Source: Brevundimonas sp. SORGH_AS_0993 (lineage in GTDB: Bacteria > Pseudomonadota > Alphaproteobacteria > Caulobacterales > Caulobacteraceae). Taken from it: a stretch of DNA of 64,000 bases. How positions within the stretch are numbered: the stretch's first letter is position 1; each line of letters opens with the position of its first letter. The notes below the pieces were generated by a model. It saw only the letters and a program-made list of their open reading frames with translations. It made no database searches and was not told where the DNA came from. The translations under genes and the position numbers were made by a program. Positions 45,538 to 54,322 of the stretch are shown piece after piece. The DNA is taken from assembly GCF_030818545.1 (NCBI RefSeq), contig NZ_JAUTAH010000001.1, forward strand, positions 625,001-689,000, written 5' to 3'.

Positions 45538-48032
45538 ACCTGCGCGAATACCGCCAGACCGCCGACCGGCTGGCCGATCATCTGCCCTGGGCCGCGCTGG
45601 TCGCGCCGGGGGTCGTTCTGAACAAGGACGGCGGGTTCCAGCGCACCCTGCGCTTCCGCGGTCCCGATCTGGAATCCGCCACCGAAGCCGAACTGGTCTC
45701 GGTCTGCGCCCGCGCCAACAACGCGCTGCGCCGCCTGGGTTCGGGCTGGGCCCTGTTCTTCGACGCCGAACGCATCGAGGCGCTCGGCTATCCCGACAGC
45801 GCCTTCCCCGATCCGGCCTCCTGGCTGGTCGACGAGGAACGGCGAGGGCATTTCGACGGGCGACGGGGCGAGCACTTCGAGAGCCTCTGCCACCTGACCC
45901 TCTATTATCTGCCGCCCGCCGATCAGGTCAGCCGGGCCGAGCGGGTCTTGCTGGAGCGCGATACGCCCGAGCCCGGCCGCGATTGGCGCCAGGAACTGCG
46001 CGCCTTCGTCGCCGAGACCGACCGGCTGCTGGATCTGTTTTCCGGCTTCATGCCCGAGGTCCGCGCGCTCGACGACGCCGAGACCCTGACCTTCCTGCAC
46101 GGGAGCATTTCGACGCGGCGCCATCCGGTCGCCGTGCCGGAAACACCGATGTATCTCGACGGCCTGCTGGTCGACATTTCGCTGTCGGGCGGGATCGAGC
46201 CGATGCTGGGCGATCGGCACCTGCGCACGGTGACGATCCTCGGCTTCCCCAACGCCACCCGACCCGGCCTCCTCGACGCCCTCAATCATCAGGCCTTCGA
46301 CTATCGCTGGGCGACCCGGTTCATCTGTCTCGACAAGACGGCCGCGAACAAGGCGCTGACGCGCATCCGTCGTCAGTGGTTCAACAAGCGCAAGTCGGTC
46401 GTGCAGTTGATGCGCGAGGTGATGACCAACGAGCCGGTCCCGCTCACCGACAGCGACGCCGACAACAAGGTGGCGGACGCGGACCTGGCCCTACAGGCAT
46501 TGGGCGGAGACCATGTCGCCTTCGGCTATCTGACCACCACCATCACCGTCAGCGATGAGGATCGGGCGGTCGCCGAGGAGAAGGTCCGCATCGTCGAGCG
46601 TATCGTCAACGGCCTCGGCTTCACCTGCATCCGCGAGTCCGTCAACGCCGTCGAAGCCTGGCTCGGCAGCCTTCCCGGCCATGTCTACGCCAACGTCCGC
46701 CAGCCGCTGGTCCATACGCTGAACCTGGCCCATCTGATGCCGCTGTCCGCGGTGTGGGCCGGGCCGGCGCGTAACGACCATCTCGACGGGCCGCCGCTGC
46801 TCCATGCGGAAACCTCCGGCGCGACGCCGTTCCGGCTCTCGACCCATGTCGGCGATGTCGGCCACATGCTGATCGTCGGCCCGACCGGGGCGGGCAAGTC
46901 GGTGCTGCTGGCGCTGCTCGCCCTCCAGTTCCGCCGCTACGCCGGGTCGCAGGTCTATGTCTTCGACAAGGGGTTTTCGGCCCGGGCCGCCGTCCTCGCC
47001 ATGGGCGGGGAGCATCACGCGCTCGGCGACGGCGGCGCCGACGAGGGCGCGCTTTCCTTCCAGCCGTTGCGGGACATCGACGACGCCGCCGAACGCGCCT
47101 GGGCCGCCGACTGGATCGTCGGGCTGCTGGCCCATGAGAAGGTCACGGTCACGCCCGAGGTTAAGGACGCCCTATGGTCGGCCCTGACCAGCCTCGCCGG
47201 CGCGCCCAGGGAGGAGCGAACGCTCACCGGACTGTCGGTCCTGCTTCAGTCCCATGCACTGAAGGCGGCTCTTTCGCCCTGGACGCTGGAGGGACCGTTC
47301 GGCCGCCTGCTGGACGCGGCCGAGGACCGTCTGACCCTCTCGGACGTCCAGTGCTTCGAGACCGAGGTCTTGATGAACACCGCCAGCGTCGTCCCGCCGG
47401 TGCTGAACTACCTGTTCCACCGACTGGAGGCGCGGTTCGACGGGCGGCCGACCCTGTTGATCCTCGACGAGGCCTGGGTGTTCATCGGCAACCCCGTCTT
47501 CGCCGCGCGCATCCGCGAATGGCTCAAGGTGCTGCGCAAGAAGAACGTCAGCGTCGTCTTCGCGACCCAGAGCCTCGCCGATATCGCCGACAGCGCCATC
47601 GCGCCCGCCATCGTCGAAAGCTGCCCGCAGCGCATCTTCCTCGCCAACGACCGGGCGATCGAGCCCCAGGCGCGCGCCGACTACGAGCGGTTCGGCCTCA
47701 ACGACCGCCAGATCGAACTGATCTCCCGCGCCACGCCCAAGCGCCACTACTACCTCCAGTCCCGGCGCGGCAATCGCCTGTTCGAACTGGCGCTGGGTCC
47801 GATCGCCCTGGCCTTCACCGGGGCGTCCGATCCCGCGACCCAGACCTTGATCGACGATCTCCTGCGCGAGGAGGGGCCGGACCAATTCTGCGCCGCCTTC
47901 CTCGAAGCGCGGGGGCTGTCCTGGGCCGCCGACCTCCTGCGCGGGGGCGACGGCGCTCCGCCCGGAACCAGACAGACCGGCGATGTCGCCGGCGCCGTCC
48001 CGCCCTCTCAAAAGAAGGATTTTCCCCTGTGA
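45531..48032 (+). CDS. trbE: TrbE, VirB4-type secretion ATPase
   Basis: This 833-aa ATPase is the largest energy component of the channel. The N-terminal CagE/TrbE/VirB domain is at about 180-390. Walker A is GPTGAGKS with Lys456, and Walker B LLILDEAWVF has Asp646-Glu647. ATG 45531 overlaps the trbD stop; the longer frame from 45411 is antisense to function. The end overlaps the trbJ GTG start. Confidence 0.93.
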   Translation: MLNLREYRQTADRLADHLPWAALVAPGVVLNKDGGFQRTLRFRGPDLESATEAELVSVCARANNALRRLGSGWALFFDAERIEALGYPDSAFPDPASWLVDEERRGHFDGRRGEHFESLCHLTLYYLPPADQVSRAERVLLERDTPEPGRDWRQELRAFVAETDRLLDLFSGFMPEVRALDDAETLTFLHGSISTRRHPVAVPETPMYLDGLLVDISLSGGIEPMLGDRHLRTVTILGFPNATRPGLLDALNHQAFDYRWATRFICLDKTAANKALTRIRRQWFNKRKSVVQLMREVMTNEPVPLTDSDADNKVADADLALQALGGDHVAFGYLTTTITVSDEDRAVAEEKVRIVERIVNGLGFTCIRESVNAVEAWLGSLPGHVYANVRQPLVHTLNLAHLMPLSAVWAGPARNDHLDGPPLLHAETSGATPFRLSTHVGDVGHMLIVGPTGAGKSVLLALLALQFRRYAGSQVYVFDKGFSARAAVLAMGGEHHALGDGGADEGALSFQPLRDIDDAAERAWAADWIVGLLAHEKVTVTPEVKDALWSALTSLAGAPREERTLTGLSVLLQSHALKAALSPWTLEGPFGRLLDAAEDRLTLSDVQCFETEVLMNTASVVPPVLNYLFHRLEARFDGRPTLLILDEAWVFIGNPVFAARIREWLKVLRKKNVSVVFATQSLADIADSAIAPAIVESCPQRIFLANDRAIEPQARADYERFGLNDRQIELISRATPKRHYYLQSRRGNRLFELALGPIALAFTGASDPATQTLIDDLLREEGPDQFCAAFLEARGLSWAADLLRGGDGAPPGTRQTGDVAGAVPPSQKKDFPL

Positions 48033-48748
48033 ATCGCAGACTCATGCTCGCGGCCCTGATCGCTACGGGAGGCGGGGCCGTCCTCCCGGCGACGCCCGCC
48101 GCCGCCCAGTTCAAGGTGTTCGACCCGCTCAACTATACGCAGAACGTCCTGACAGCGGCGCGAACGCTCCAGCAGATCAACAACCAGATCAGCAGCCTTC
48201 AGAACCAGGCGACCATGCTCCAGAACATGGCGCGCCAGCTCCAGCGGCTGGACTTCTCCTCGATCAACCAGATCACCCGCTCGATGCAGCGCATCGACAC
48301 CCTGATGACCCAGGCGCAAGGGATCGCCTTCGACATCGCCTCGACCGACGACGCCCTCAGGGATCGCTTCCCGGAGGTGTTCGACGCGGCGATGTCCACG
48401 AACGCCATGATGCAGCAGGCGCAGGTCCAGCTTCAGGCGGCGACCCAGGCCTTCCGTCAGACCATGCGGGTCCAGGCCCAGGTGGTGGAGAACATCCAGG
48501 CCGACGGTCCCTTGCTGACCGAACTGGTGTCACGCAGCCAGGGCGCGACCGGGAGCCTCCAGGCGCAACAGGCGACCAACCAGCTGCTCGCCATCTCGGC
48601 CCGCCAGCAGCTCCAGCTCCAGGCGATGATGGCGGCGCAGTATCGCGCCGACGCCATCGAACAGGAGCGCCAGCGCCAGGTCATGGAGGCGGCCCGCGAA
48701 CGGACGCGCCGCTTCGTCGGCTCGGCCAACGCCTACACCCCGCATTGA
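48029..48748 (+). CDS. trbJ: TrbJ, VirB5-type pilus-associated protein
   Basis: This 239-aa periplasmic protein has a signal peptide (about 1-27, ending PAAAQ) and a long glutamine-rich helical body (NQISSLQNQATMLQNMARQL and similar), typical of TrbJ/VirB5 tip adhesins. GTG 48029 overlaps the trbE stop. No separate trbK entry-exclusion gene was found between trbJ and trbL, only a 10-base gap. Confidence 0.88.
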   Translation: MNRRLMLAALIATGGGAVLPATPAAAQFKVFDPLNYTQNVLTAARTLQQINNQISSLQNQATMLQNMARQLQRLDFSSINQITRSMQRIDTLMTQAQGIAFDIASTDDALRDRFPEVFDAAMSTNAMMQQAQVQLQAATQAFRQTMRVQAQVVENIQADGPLLTELVSRSQGATGSLQAQQATNQLLAISARQQLQLQAMMAAQYRADAIEQERQRQVMEAARERTRRFVGSANAYTPH

Positions 48749-48758
48749 GGCGACCTTT

Positions 48759-50195
48759 ATGGACCCGGCCCCGGACCTCAACATCATCGACCGTTTCATG
48801 GCGGCCTTCGTCGCCTACATCGATTCAGGCTTCGGCCTGCTCGGCGGCGATGTCGCCTTCCTGACCACGGTGCTGATCGGCATCGACGTGACGCTCGCCG
48901 CCCTTTGGTGGGCGATGGACGCCGACCGCGACATCCTGGGCCGGTTCCTCAAGAAGATCCTCTATGTCGGCGCCTTCGCCTTCATCATCTCCAACTTCCA
49001 GCGGCTCGGCGACATCGTCTATCGCAGTTTCGCCGGGCTGGGGATCACGGCCGGCGGCGGCGGCCTGTCCGCCGACGACCTGCTCAAACCCGGCAAGCTC
49101 GCCAGTGTCGGCTTCGAGGCCGCGCATCCGTTGATCAAGGCGATCGAGGACATGCTCGGCTTTCCCGAGGTGTTCGGCAATCTCCTGTCCGTGCTGATCC
49201 TGCTGATCGCCTGGCTGCTGGTGGTCCTGGCCTTCTTCGTCCTGGCGATCCAGCTCTTCATCTGCGTCATCGAGTTCAAACTGACCACCCTGGCCGGCTT
49301 CGTGCTCGTGCCCTTCGCGCTGTGGAACAAGACCAGCTTCCTGGCAGAACGGGTGCTCGGCAACGTCGTCTCCTCCGGCCTGAAGGTCATGGTTCTGGCG
49401 GTGATCGTCGGCATCGGCTCGGGCTTCTTCGAAAGCTTCATCGCGGCCGGCGACGGTGAGCCGGACGTCGCCTCCGCCATGACCCTGGTGCTCGGCGCCC
49501 TGACCCTGCTGGGCCTGGGCGTCTTCGGTCCGGGCATCGCCACCGGCCTGATCTCCGGCGCGCCCCAACTCGGCGCGGGCGCGGCCGTCGGCACGGTCGC
49601 CGGTGCGGCGATAATGGGCGCAGGCGGCGTCGCCCTCGGGGCGCGCGCGCTCGGCGCGGCGGCGTCCGGCGGAATGGCGGCTATGCGCGCCGGGACCGCC
49701 ATGGGGTCGGCCGCGCAGGCGTCCTACCAGCTCGGGGCGGCGACGTCGGGCGCGTCCGGCGCGGGCGGCGTCGCGGCCGGACTGGGCGGCGTCGCGCGCG
49801 CCGCCGGAGGAGCGGCGATCCAAGGTGCGCGCGGCATGGCGAGCCGTGCGTCGGCGTCCTTCCGCGACAGCGTCCAGCGTGGCCGCGACGCGGCATGGAC
49901 CGCCACTGGCGGCGCGCCTCGCGGCGGGGCCGGAGGGGGAGAGCCGCCGAGTGGTGGCGCCGGTTCCGGCGATGGCGGCCCGGCGCCGACCGGCGGACCC
50001 TCGGGTTCCCCGACCGGGGGCGCCCCAGGGGGCGTTCCGAGCGGAGCGGCCCCGGCGCCGGAAGGCCCGCCCGCCTGGGCGCGGAAGATGCACGCCGAAC
50101 AGACCGCCCGTCATCGCCGCCAGATGCTCATCCACACCGTCAAGGACGGCGATCGCGGAGGCGTAGCCGCCAACCCCAGCCTCAAGGAGGACTAG
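48759..50195 (+). CDS. trbL: TrbL, VirB6-type polytopic membrane protein
   Basis: This 478-aa inner-membrane channel protein has about six hydrophobic segments between residues 25 and 270 (for example LLSVLILLIAWLLVVLAFFV). An Ala/Gly-rich and then Gly/Pro-rich low-complexity cytoplasmic tail follows from about 290. The tail composition is normal for TrbL and has high-GC repeats. It is followed directly by trbF. Confidence 0.9.
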   Translation: MDPAPDLNIIDRFMAAFVAYIDSGFGLLGGDVAFLTTVLIGIDVTLAALWWAMDADRDILGRFLKKILYVGAFAFIISNFQRLGDIVYRSFAGLGITAGGGGLSADDLLKPGKLASVGFEAAHPLIKAIEDMLGFPEVFGNLLSVLILLIAWLLVVLAFFVLAIQLFICVIEFKLTTLAGFVLVPFALWNKTSFLAERVLGNVVSSGLKVMVLAVIVGIGSGFFESFIAAGDGEPDVASAMTLVLGALTLLGLGVFGPGIATGLISGAPQLGAGAAVGTVAGAAIMGAGGVALGARALGAAASGGMAAMRAGTAMGSAAQASYQLGAATSGASGAGGVAAGLGGVARAAGGAAIQGARGMASRASASFRDSVQRGRDAAWTATGGAPRGGAGGGEPPSGGAGSGDGGPAPTGGPSGSPTGGAPGGVPSGAAPAPEGPPAWARKMHAEQTARHRRQMLIHTVKDGDRGGVAANPSLKED

Positions 50196-51026
50196 ATGCT
50201 CTTTAAACGCTCCCTTCAACGCTACGGGCGAACGCCCGCACCGGAGACGCCGCACTGGCGTGCGGGCCAGCTCTGGGACGATCGGATCGGTTCCGCCCGC
50301 GTCCAGGCCCGGAACTGGCGGCTGATCGCCTTCGGCTGCCTCTGTCTCTCGGGCGGTCTGGCCGCGAGCAACATCTGGCAGTCGATGCAGAGCCGCGTCG
50401 CCCCCTATGTGGTCGAGGTCGACCGGCTGGGCGAGGCCCGTTCGGTCGCGCCTGCGATCCAGAACTACAAGCCGACGGACGGGCAGATCGCCTGGCATCT
50501 CGGCCGCTTCATCACGGACGTCCGCTCGGTCTCCACCGACCCGGTGCTGGTCAAGAAGGCCTGGCTCGACGCCTACGACTTCACGACCGACCGCGCGGCC
50601 CTGTTCCTCAACGACCATGCCCGCGCCGACGACCCGTTCGGCCAGATCGGTCAGCGCAGCGTCTCGGTGCAGGTGACGAGCGTGGTCCGGGCCTCGGACC
50701 GCAGTTTCCAGGTGAAGTGGGTCGAACAGACCTATGAGCGCGGAAGCCTGGCCCGCACCGAACGCTGGACCGCCATGCTGACCGTCGTGATCCGGCCGCC
50801 CCGGACCGCCGACGCCCTGCGCCGCAATCCGCTCGGCCTGTTCGTCGACGCCATCGACTGGTCACGCGAGCTGGACCCGGTCGCGACCGCGACGGGGACA
50901 ACATCCGAGGCGGCGGACAGACGGTCGGCTCAGCGGGAACCGGCGGGAGCCGTGTCGGAGACCGCGATGTCGCAGACGCCCACGCCCGTCGATCCCATCA
51001 CCCGTCCCGAAGGAGATAATCCATGA
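50196..51026 (+). CDS. trbF: TrbF, VirB8-type assembly factor
   Basis: This 276-aa bitopic protein has one transmembrane segment at about 41-62 and a periplasmic VirB8/NTF2-like domain (APYVVEVDRLGEARSVAPA, IAWHLGRFITDVRSVSTDP, RTERWTAMLTVVIRPP). ATG 50196 immediately follows the trbL stop with AAGGAGG upstream. The variable C-terminal tail overlaps trbG. Confidence 0.92.
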   Translation: MLFKRSLQRYGRTPAPETPHWRAGQLWDDRIGSARVQARNWRLIAFGCLCLSGGLAASNIWQSMQSRVAPYVVEVDRLGEARSVAPAIQNYKPTDGQIAWHLGRFITDVRSVSTDPVLVKKAWLDAYDFTTDRAALFLNDHARADDPFGQIGQRSVSVQVTSVVRASDRSFQVKWVEQTYERGSLARTERWTAMLTVVIRPPRTADALRRNPLGLFVDAIDWSRELDPVATATGTTSEAADRRSAQREPAGAVSETAMSQTPTPVDPITRPEGDNP

Positions 51027-52033
51027 TCCGTCTCACCATGGCCGGGGCCTCGGCCCTGGCGCTCGCCGCCTGCGCCGGCACGACCCCGCCGCCCGCCATT
51101 ACCTACGACGCCGCCGACTTCAAGCCGGCGGTCGCCGTCCCCGAGCCGCCCCGGCCGGTCGAGATCGTCGAGGCGCCGACGCCCCTGCCGCTGCCTGGGC
51201 AGTTGCAGCCCGCACCGTCGGGGCGCTCTCGATCCGTCCGAACGGAGGCCGGACTGCCGACCGCCCGCGTGGAGGCGGCCAACCGCGCCGCGACCCAGGA
51301 ACCGTCGAGCGCGGGCTACATCAACGCCGTTCAGGTCTATCCCTGGACCGAAGGCGCGCTTTACCGGCTCTACGCCGCCCCCGAGCGGGTTTCGGACATC
51401 GCGCTTCAGCCAGGGGAACGGTTGGTCGCAGTCTCGGCGGGGGACACCGTGCGCTGGGTGATCGGCGACACGACCAGCGGCGTCGGCGATCAACAGCGCG
51501 TCCATGTTCTGGTGAAGCCGTTCGCTGCCGGTCTCTCGACCAATATGGTCATCACCACAGATCGGCGGGCCTATCATCTGGCGCTGCAGAGCACCGACAC
51601 GACGGCGATGGCGGCGGTGTCCTGGACCTATCCGGCGGACCGACTAATGGCGCTCCAGCGTCAGAACGCCCGCGCCGAGGAGACGCGCCCCATCGCGGAC
51701 GGCGTCGCCCTGACCAATCTGCGATTCCGATATGTGATCACCGGCGATCGTCCGCCCTGGCGGCCGGTGCGCGCCTGGGACGACGGCTCCAAGGTCTATA
51801 TCGAATTCCCCGGACGCCTCGACCAGGGCGAGGCCCCGCCGCTGTTCGTGGTCGGTCCGCAGGGCGACGCGCAGCTGGTGAACTACCGCGTCAGCGGCAA
51901 CCACTACATCGTCGATCGGCTGTTCGCCGCCGCGGAGCTGAGGCTGGGCGAGAACCCGCAGCAGGTGGTCCGGATCGGCCGAACGGACATCGCCAACGAG
52001 CGGGTCGCTCAGGGCCGGAGGGCGCGGCCATGA
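51023..52033 (+). CDS. trbG: TrbG, VirB9-type outer-membrane channel protein
   Basis: This 336-aa protein has a lipoprotein-like signal (ALALAACAG, Cys about 18). The CagX/VirB9 domain runs from about 90 to the end (GALYRLYAAPERVSDIALQPGE, VHVLVKPFAAGLSTNMVITT, and FRYVITGDRPPWRPVRAWDD). It forms the core complex with TrbI and TrbF. The ends overlap both neighbours. Confidence 0.92.
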   Translation: MIRLTMAGASALALAACAGTTPPPAITYDAADFKPAVAVPEPPRPVEIVEAPTPLPLPGQLQPAPSGRSRSVRTEAGLPTARVEAANRAATQEPSSAGYINAVQVYPWTEGALYRLYAAPERVSDIALQPGERLVAVSAGDTVRWVIGDTTSGVGDQQRVHVLVKPFAAGLSTNMVITTDRRAYHLALQSTDTTAMAAVSWTYPADRLMALQRQNARAEETRPIADGVALTNLRFRYVITGDRPPWRPVRAWDDGSKVYIEFPGRLDQGEAPPLFVVGPQGDAQLVNYRVSGNHYIVDRLFAAAELRLGENPQQVVRIGRTDIANERVAQGRRARP

Positions 52034-53310
52034 CCGACACGCCCGACGATCCCACCGGGCCGGTCACGGCGGCTCCCCCGAGCGCGACGCCGTCGAAAGA
52101 GCCGGCGGAGGCCCTGACCCTTCGGGCCGCCCCGCGCCGCATCGTCCGCTTCAAGCGCGGCGTGGTCATCGGCGGCGCGGCGACGGGCGCGCTTGCCATC
52201 GCCGGCGTCGCCTGGATGGCCTTGGGGCCGAGCGCGATCCACGTCGTCGATCAGGCCGACGAGGGGGTGATCGCAGATCGCCGCACGCCGCCTGACGCCG
52301 TCGCCAATCTGCCCGGCGACTATGGCGCGACCCCGAAGCTGGGTCCGCCGCTGCCCGGCGATCTCGGGCGACCCATCCTCGACCGTCAACGCCGGCTCGA
52401 ACCCGAGGCGGCTCGGGGAGGCGGGGCGGCATCGACGACGCCACCCCGAATGACGCCGCAGGAGCAGGCGGCCGAAGCCGAGCGCCAGCGTCTCGCCGCC
52501 CAGGCCAATCAGGCGCGCGAAGCCGGCGTGGTTGTTCAATCCTCCGCGCGCACCGCAGCGCCGGTCGCCGCCGTGGCCGACGTCCCGGCTGTGCCGACGC
52601 AGGATGCGACGGCGGCGCCCGATGGCGGCGGCCGTCTCGCTCTTGATCCCGAGCGCGATCCGAACGGCCAGCAGCGCAAGCTCGACTTCATCGACCAACG
52701 GGCCGGGGATGGCGTCTACAACAGCCATACTCTCCAGACGCCGGCTTCGCCCTATCAACTGATGGCCGGCAGTGTCATCGCCGCCAGCCTGATCACCGGC
52801 CTGAACTCGGACCTGCCGGGGCTGGTGACGGCCCAGGTGACGGAGACCGTCCATGACACCGTGACCGGGCGGATCGTTCTGATCCCTCAGGGCTCGCGGC
52901 TGATCGGCAGCTACGACAGCGTCGTCGCCTTCGGGCAGAACCGGGCGCTGGTGGTCTGGCGGCGGATCATCCTGCCGGACGGCTCCTCCATCCAGATCGA
53001 CAACTTGCCCGCCACGGACGCCGCCGGTTACGCCGGGCTGGAGGATCAGGTGGATCACCACACCTGGCGTCTCCTGAAAGGCATCGGGCTCGCCACGCTC
53101 CTCGGCGTCGGCACGGAACTGACGATGGACGACGAAAGCGACCTCGTGCGCGCCGTGCGCGAGTCCAGCCAGCAGTCCGCCAGCCAGGCCGGGCAACAGC
53201 TCGTCAACAAGAACCTCAACATCCAACCCATCCTCCGGGTCCGTCCCGGCTGGCCGCTGCGCGTGATCGTCCACAAGGATCTCGTGCTGCGTCCGTGGGC
53301 GGGCCGATAG
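52030..53310 (+). CDS. trbI: TrbI, VirB10-type core-complex protein
   Basis: This 426-aa protein spans the envelope. One transmembrane segment is at about 49-70, a proline-rich periplasmic linker follows, and the C-terminal VirB10/TrbI domain (YQLMAGSVIAASLITGLNSD, IPQGSRLIGSYDSVVAFGQNR, ILPDGSSIQIDNLP) forms the outer-membrane pore. It is the last gene of the standard trb set. Confidence 0.92.
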   Translation: MTDTPDDPTGPVTAAPPSATPSKEPAEALTLRAAPRRIVRFKRGVVIGGAATGALAIAGVAWMALGPSAIHVVDQADEGVIADRRTPPDAVANLPGDYGATPKLGPPLPGDLGRPILDRQRRLEPEAARGGGAASTTPPRMTPQEQAAEAERQRLAAQANQAREAGVVVQSSARTAAPVAAVADVPAVPTQDATAAPDGGGRLALDPERDPNGQQRKLDFIDQRAGDGVYNSHTLQTPASPYQLMAGSVIAASLITGLNSDLPGLVTAQVTETVHDTVTGRIVLIPQGSRLIGSYDSVVAFGQNRALVVWRRIILPDGSSIQIDNLPATDAAGYAGLEDQVDHHTWRLLKGIGLATLLGVGTELTMDDESDLVRAVRESSQQSASQAGQQLVNKNLNIQPILRVRPGWPLRVIVHKDLVLRPWAGR

Positions 53311-53320
53311 GAGGAGCCCC

Positions 53321-53536
53321 ATGCTCAAGCTCGCCAAACTGCCCGATCGGACGCCGGTGAAGATCACCATCACCGTCATGCCCGATCTGAACCGAGCGCT
53401 GTCGGATTACGCCGCCGTTTACAAGGAAGCCTATGGAGAAAAGGCCGAGGTCGCGGATCTGATCCCGTTCATGCTCGACGCCTTTCTTGCCGCGGACAGG
53501 GAGTTCGCCAAGGCGCGCAAGGACCGGGGGGCGTGA
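53321..53536 (+). CDS. DUF2274-family small protein
   Basis: This 71-aa protein (KLPDRTPVKITITVMPDLNR, YAAVYKEAYGE) commonly follows trbI in this element family. It may be a ribbon-helix-helix-like regulator, judged by the strand-then-two-helix pattern. It is co-transcribed with trbI after 10 bases. Confidence 0.82.
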   Translation: MLKLAKLPDRTPVKITITVMPDLNRALSDYAAVYKEAYGEKAEVADLIPFMLDAFLAADREFAKARKDRGA

Positions 53537-53539
53537 GCG

Positions 53540-53872
53540 ATGGCCGATGTATTCAAGCCGGCCAAGCGCGGCGGTTGGGAGGGCCGTATCCATACCCTGA
53601 CCATTGATCGGAAGGTGCGCCTGGTGCCGAACGACAACCGCAGGAGCGAGCATGCGCCTGAATACATCGTGCTTCTCGGCTGGACGCGGGTCGGCGAGGC
53701 GTGGGAGGCGCGTTCAAACGGCGACCCGCCACGAGACTATCTGCGCGTGCAACTCCGTGATCCGACATGGTCCGCGCCGCTCAAACTGGCGCTCTTTCCT
53801 GCGCCGGACGGATTGTCAGCCGCACTTGTCTTCAACGCAATGTCGCAACGCGAGGGCGATCGAGATGGCTGA
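53540..53872 (+). CDS. DUF736-family protein (second copy)
   Basis: This 110-aa protein shows the DUF736 pattern: GGWEGRIHTLTIDRKVRLVP, HAPEYIVL, VGEAWEARS and DYLRVQLRDPTW. It is clearly diverged from the copy at 23443 but has the same length. It starts 3 bases after the DUF2274 stop. Function unknown; carried by many conjugative elements. Confidence 0.8.
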   Translation: MADVFKPAKRGGWEGRIHTLTIDRKVRLVPNDNRRSEHAPEYIVLLGWTRVGEAWEARSNGDPPRDYLRVQLRDPTWSAPLKLALFPAPDGLSAALVFNAMSQREGDRDG

Positions 53873-54089
53873 CGACGTCCCGAAACCTCAATTGGGCCAG
53901 AGCGACGCCGGTCGACCCAAATCCCGGGGAAGTCACTTTTCAGATGGCCTTGCGAAGCAGGCCCAGGAAGTATTCTCCGCGCGTTTGGGGCGACCACTGA
54001 GTGAAAATGAGGCTCGTTCCATGCTTGCTAATCTGACGGAGTTCTATCGAACATTGGCCCGGTGGCATCGCGACCAGAATAAACAATAG
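53865..54089 (+). CDS. Small hypothetical protein
   Basis: This is a 74-aa hydrophilic protein with a helical C-terminus (LSENEARSMLANLTEFYRTL). The ATG at 53865 overlaps the DUF736 stop, so it is the last gene of the long transfer operon. No family recognised, though the helix pattern would suit a small DNA-binding or partner protein. Confidence 0.6.
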   Translation: MADDVPKPQLGQSDAGRPKSRGSHFSDGLAKQAQEVFSARLGRPLSENEARSMLANLTEFYRTLARWHRDQNKQ

Positions 54090-54322
54090 AACAGAATCGC
54101 ACTACGCGGTGTCCATCACAGATAGCGCCTAAACCGACGCCTTTTTATGGCCTTGCGAAGAGGGTCGATAATTCGGTTGGCGCCTGAATCGGGCAGACCT
54201 ATACTAGGGCTTGCTCCGGCGAGGGGCGATCCATGAGCCGCACTGCATGAAGTCGCGCTAGTTCCGCTCTCCCGTCGTCGAGCACAGACACGAGTGCGAT
54301 CGTGTGGGTATGGAGCGAGGTC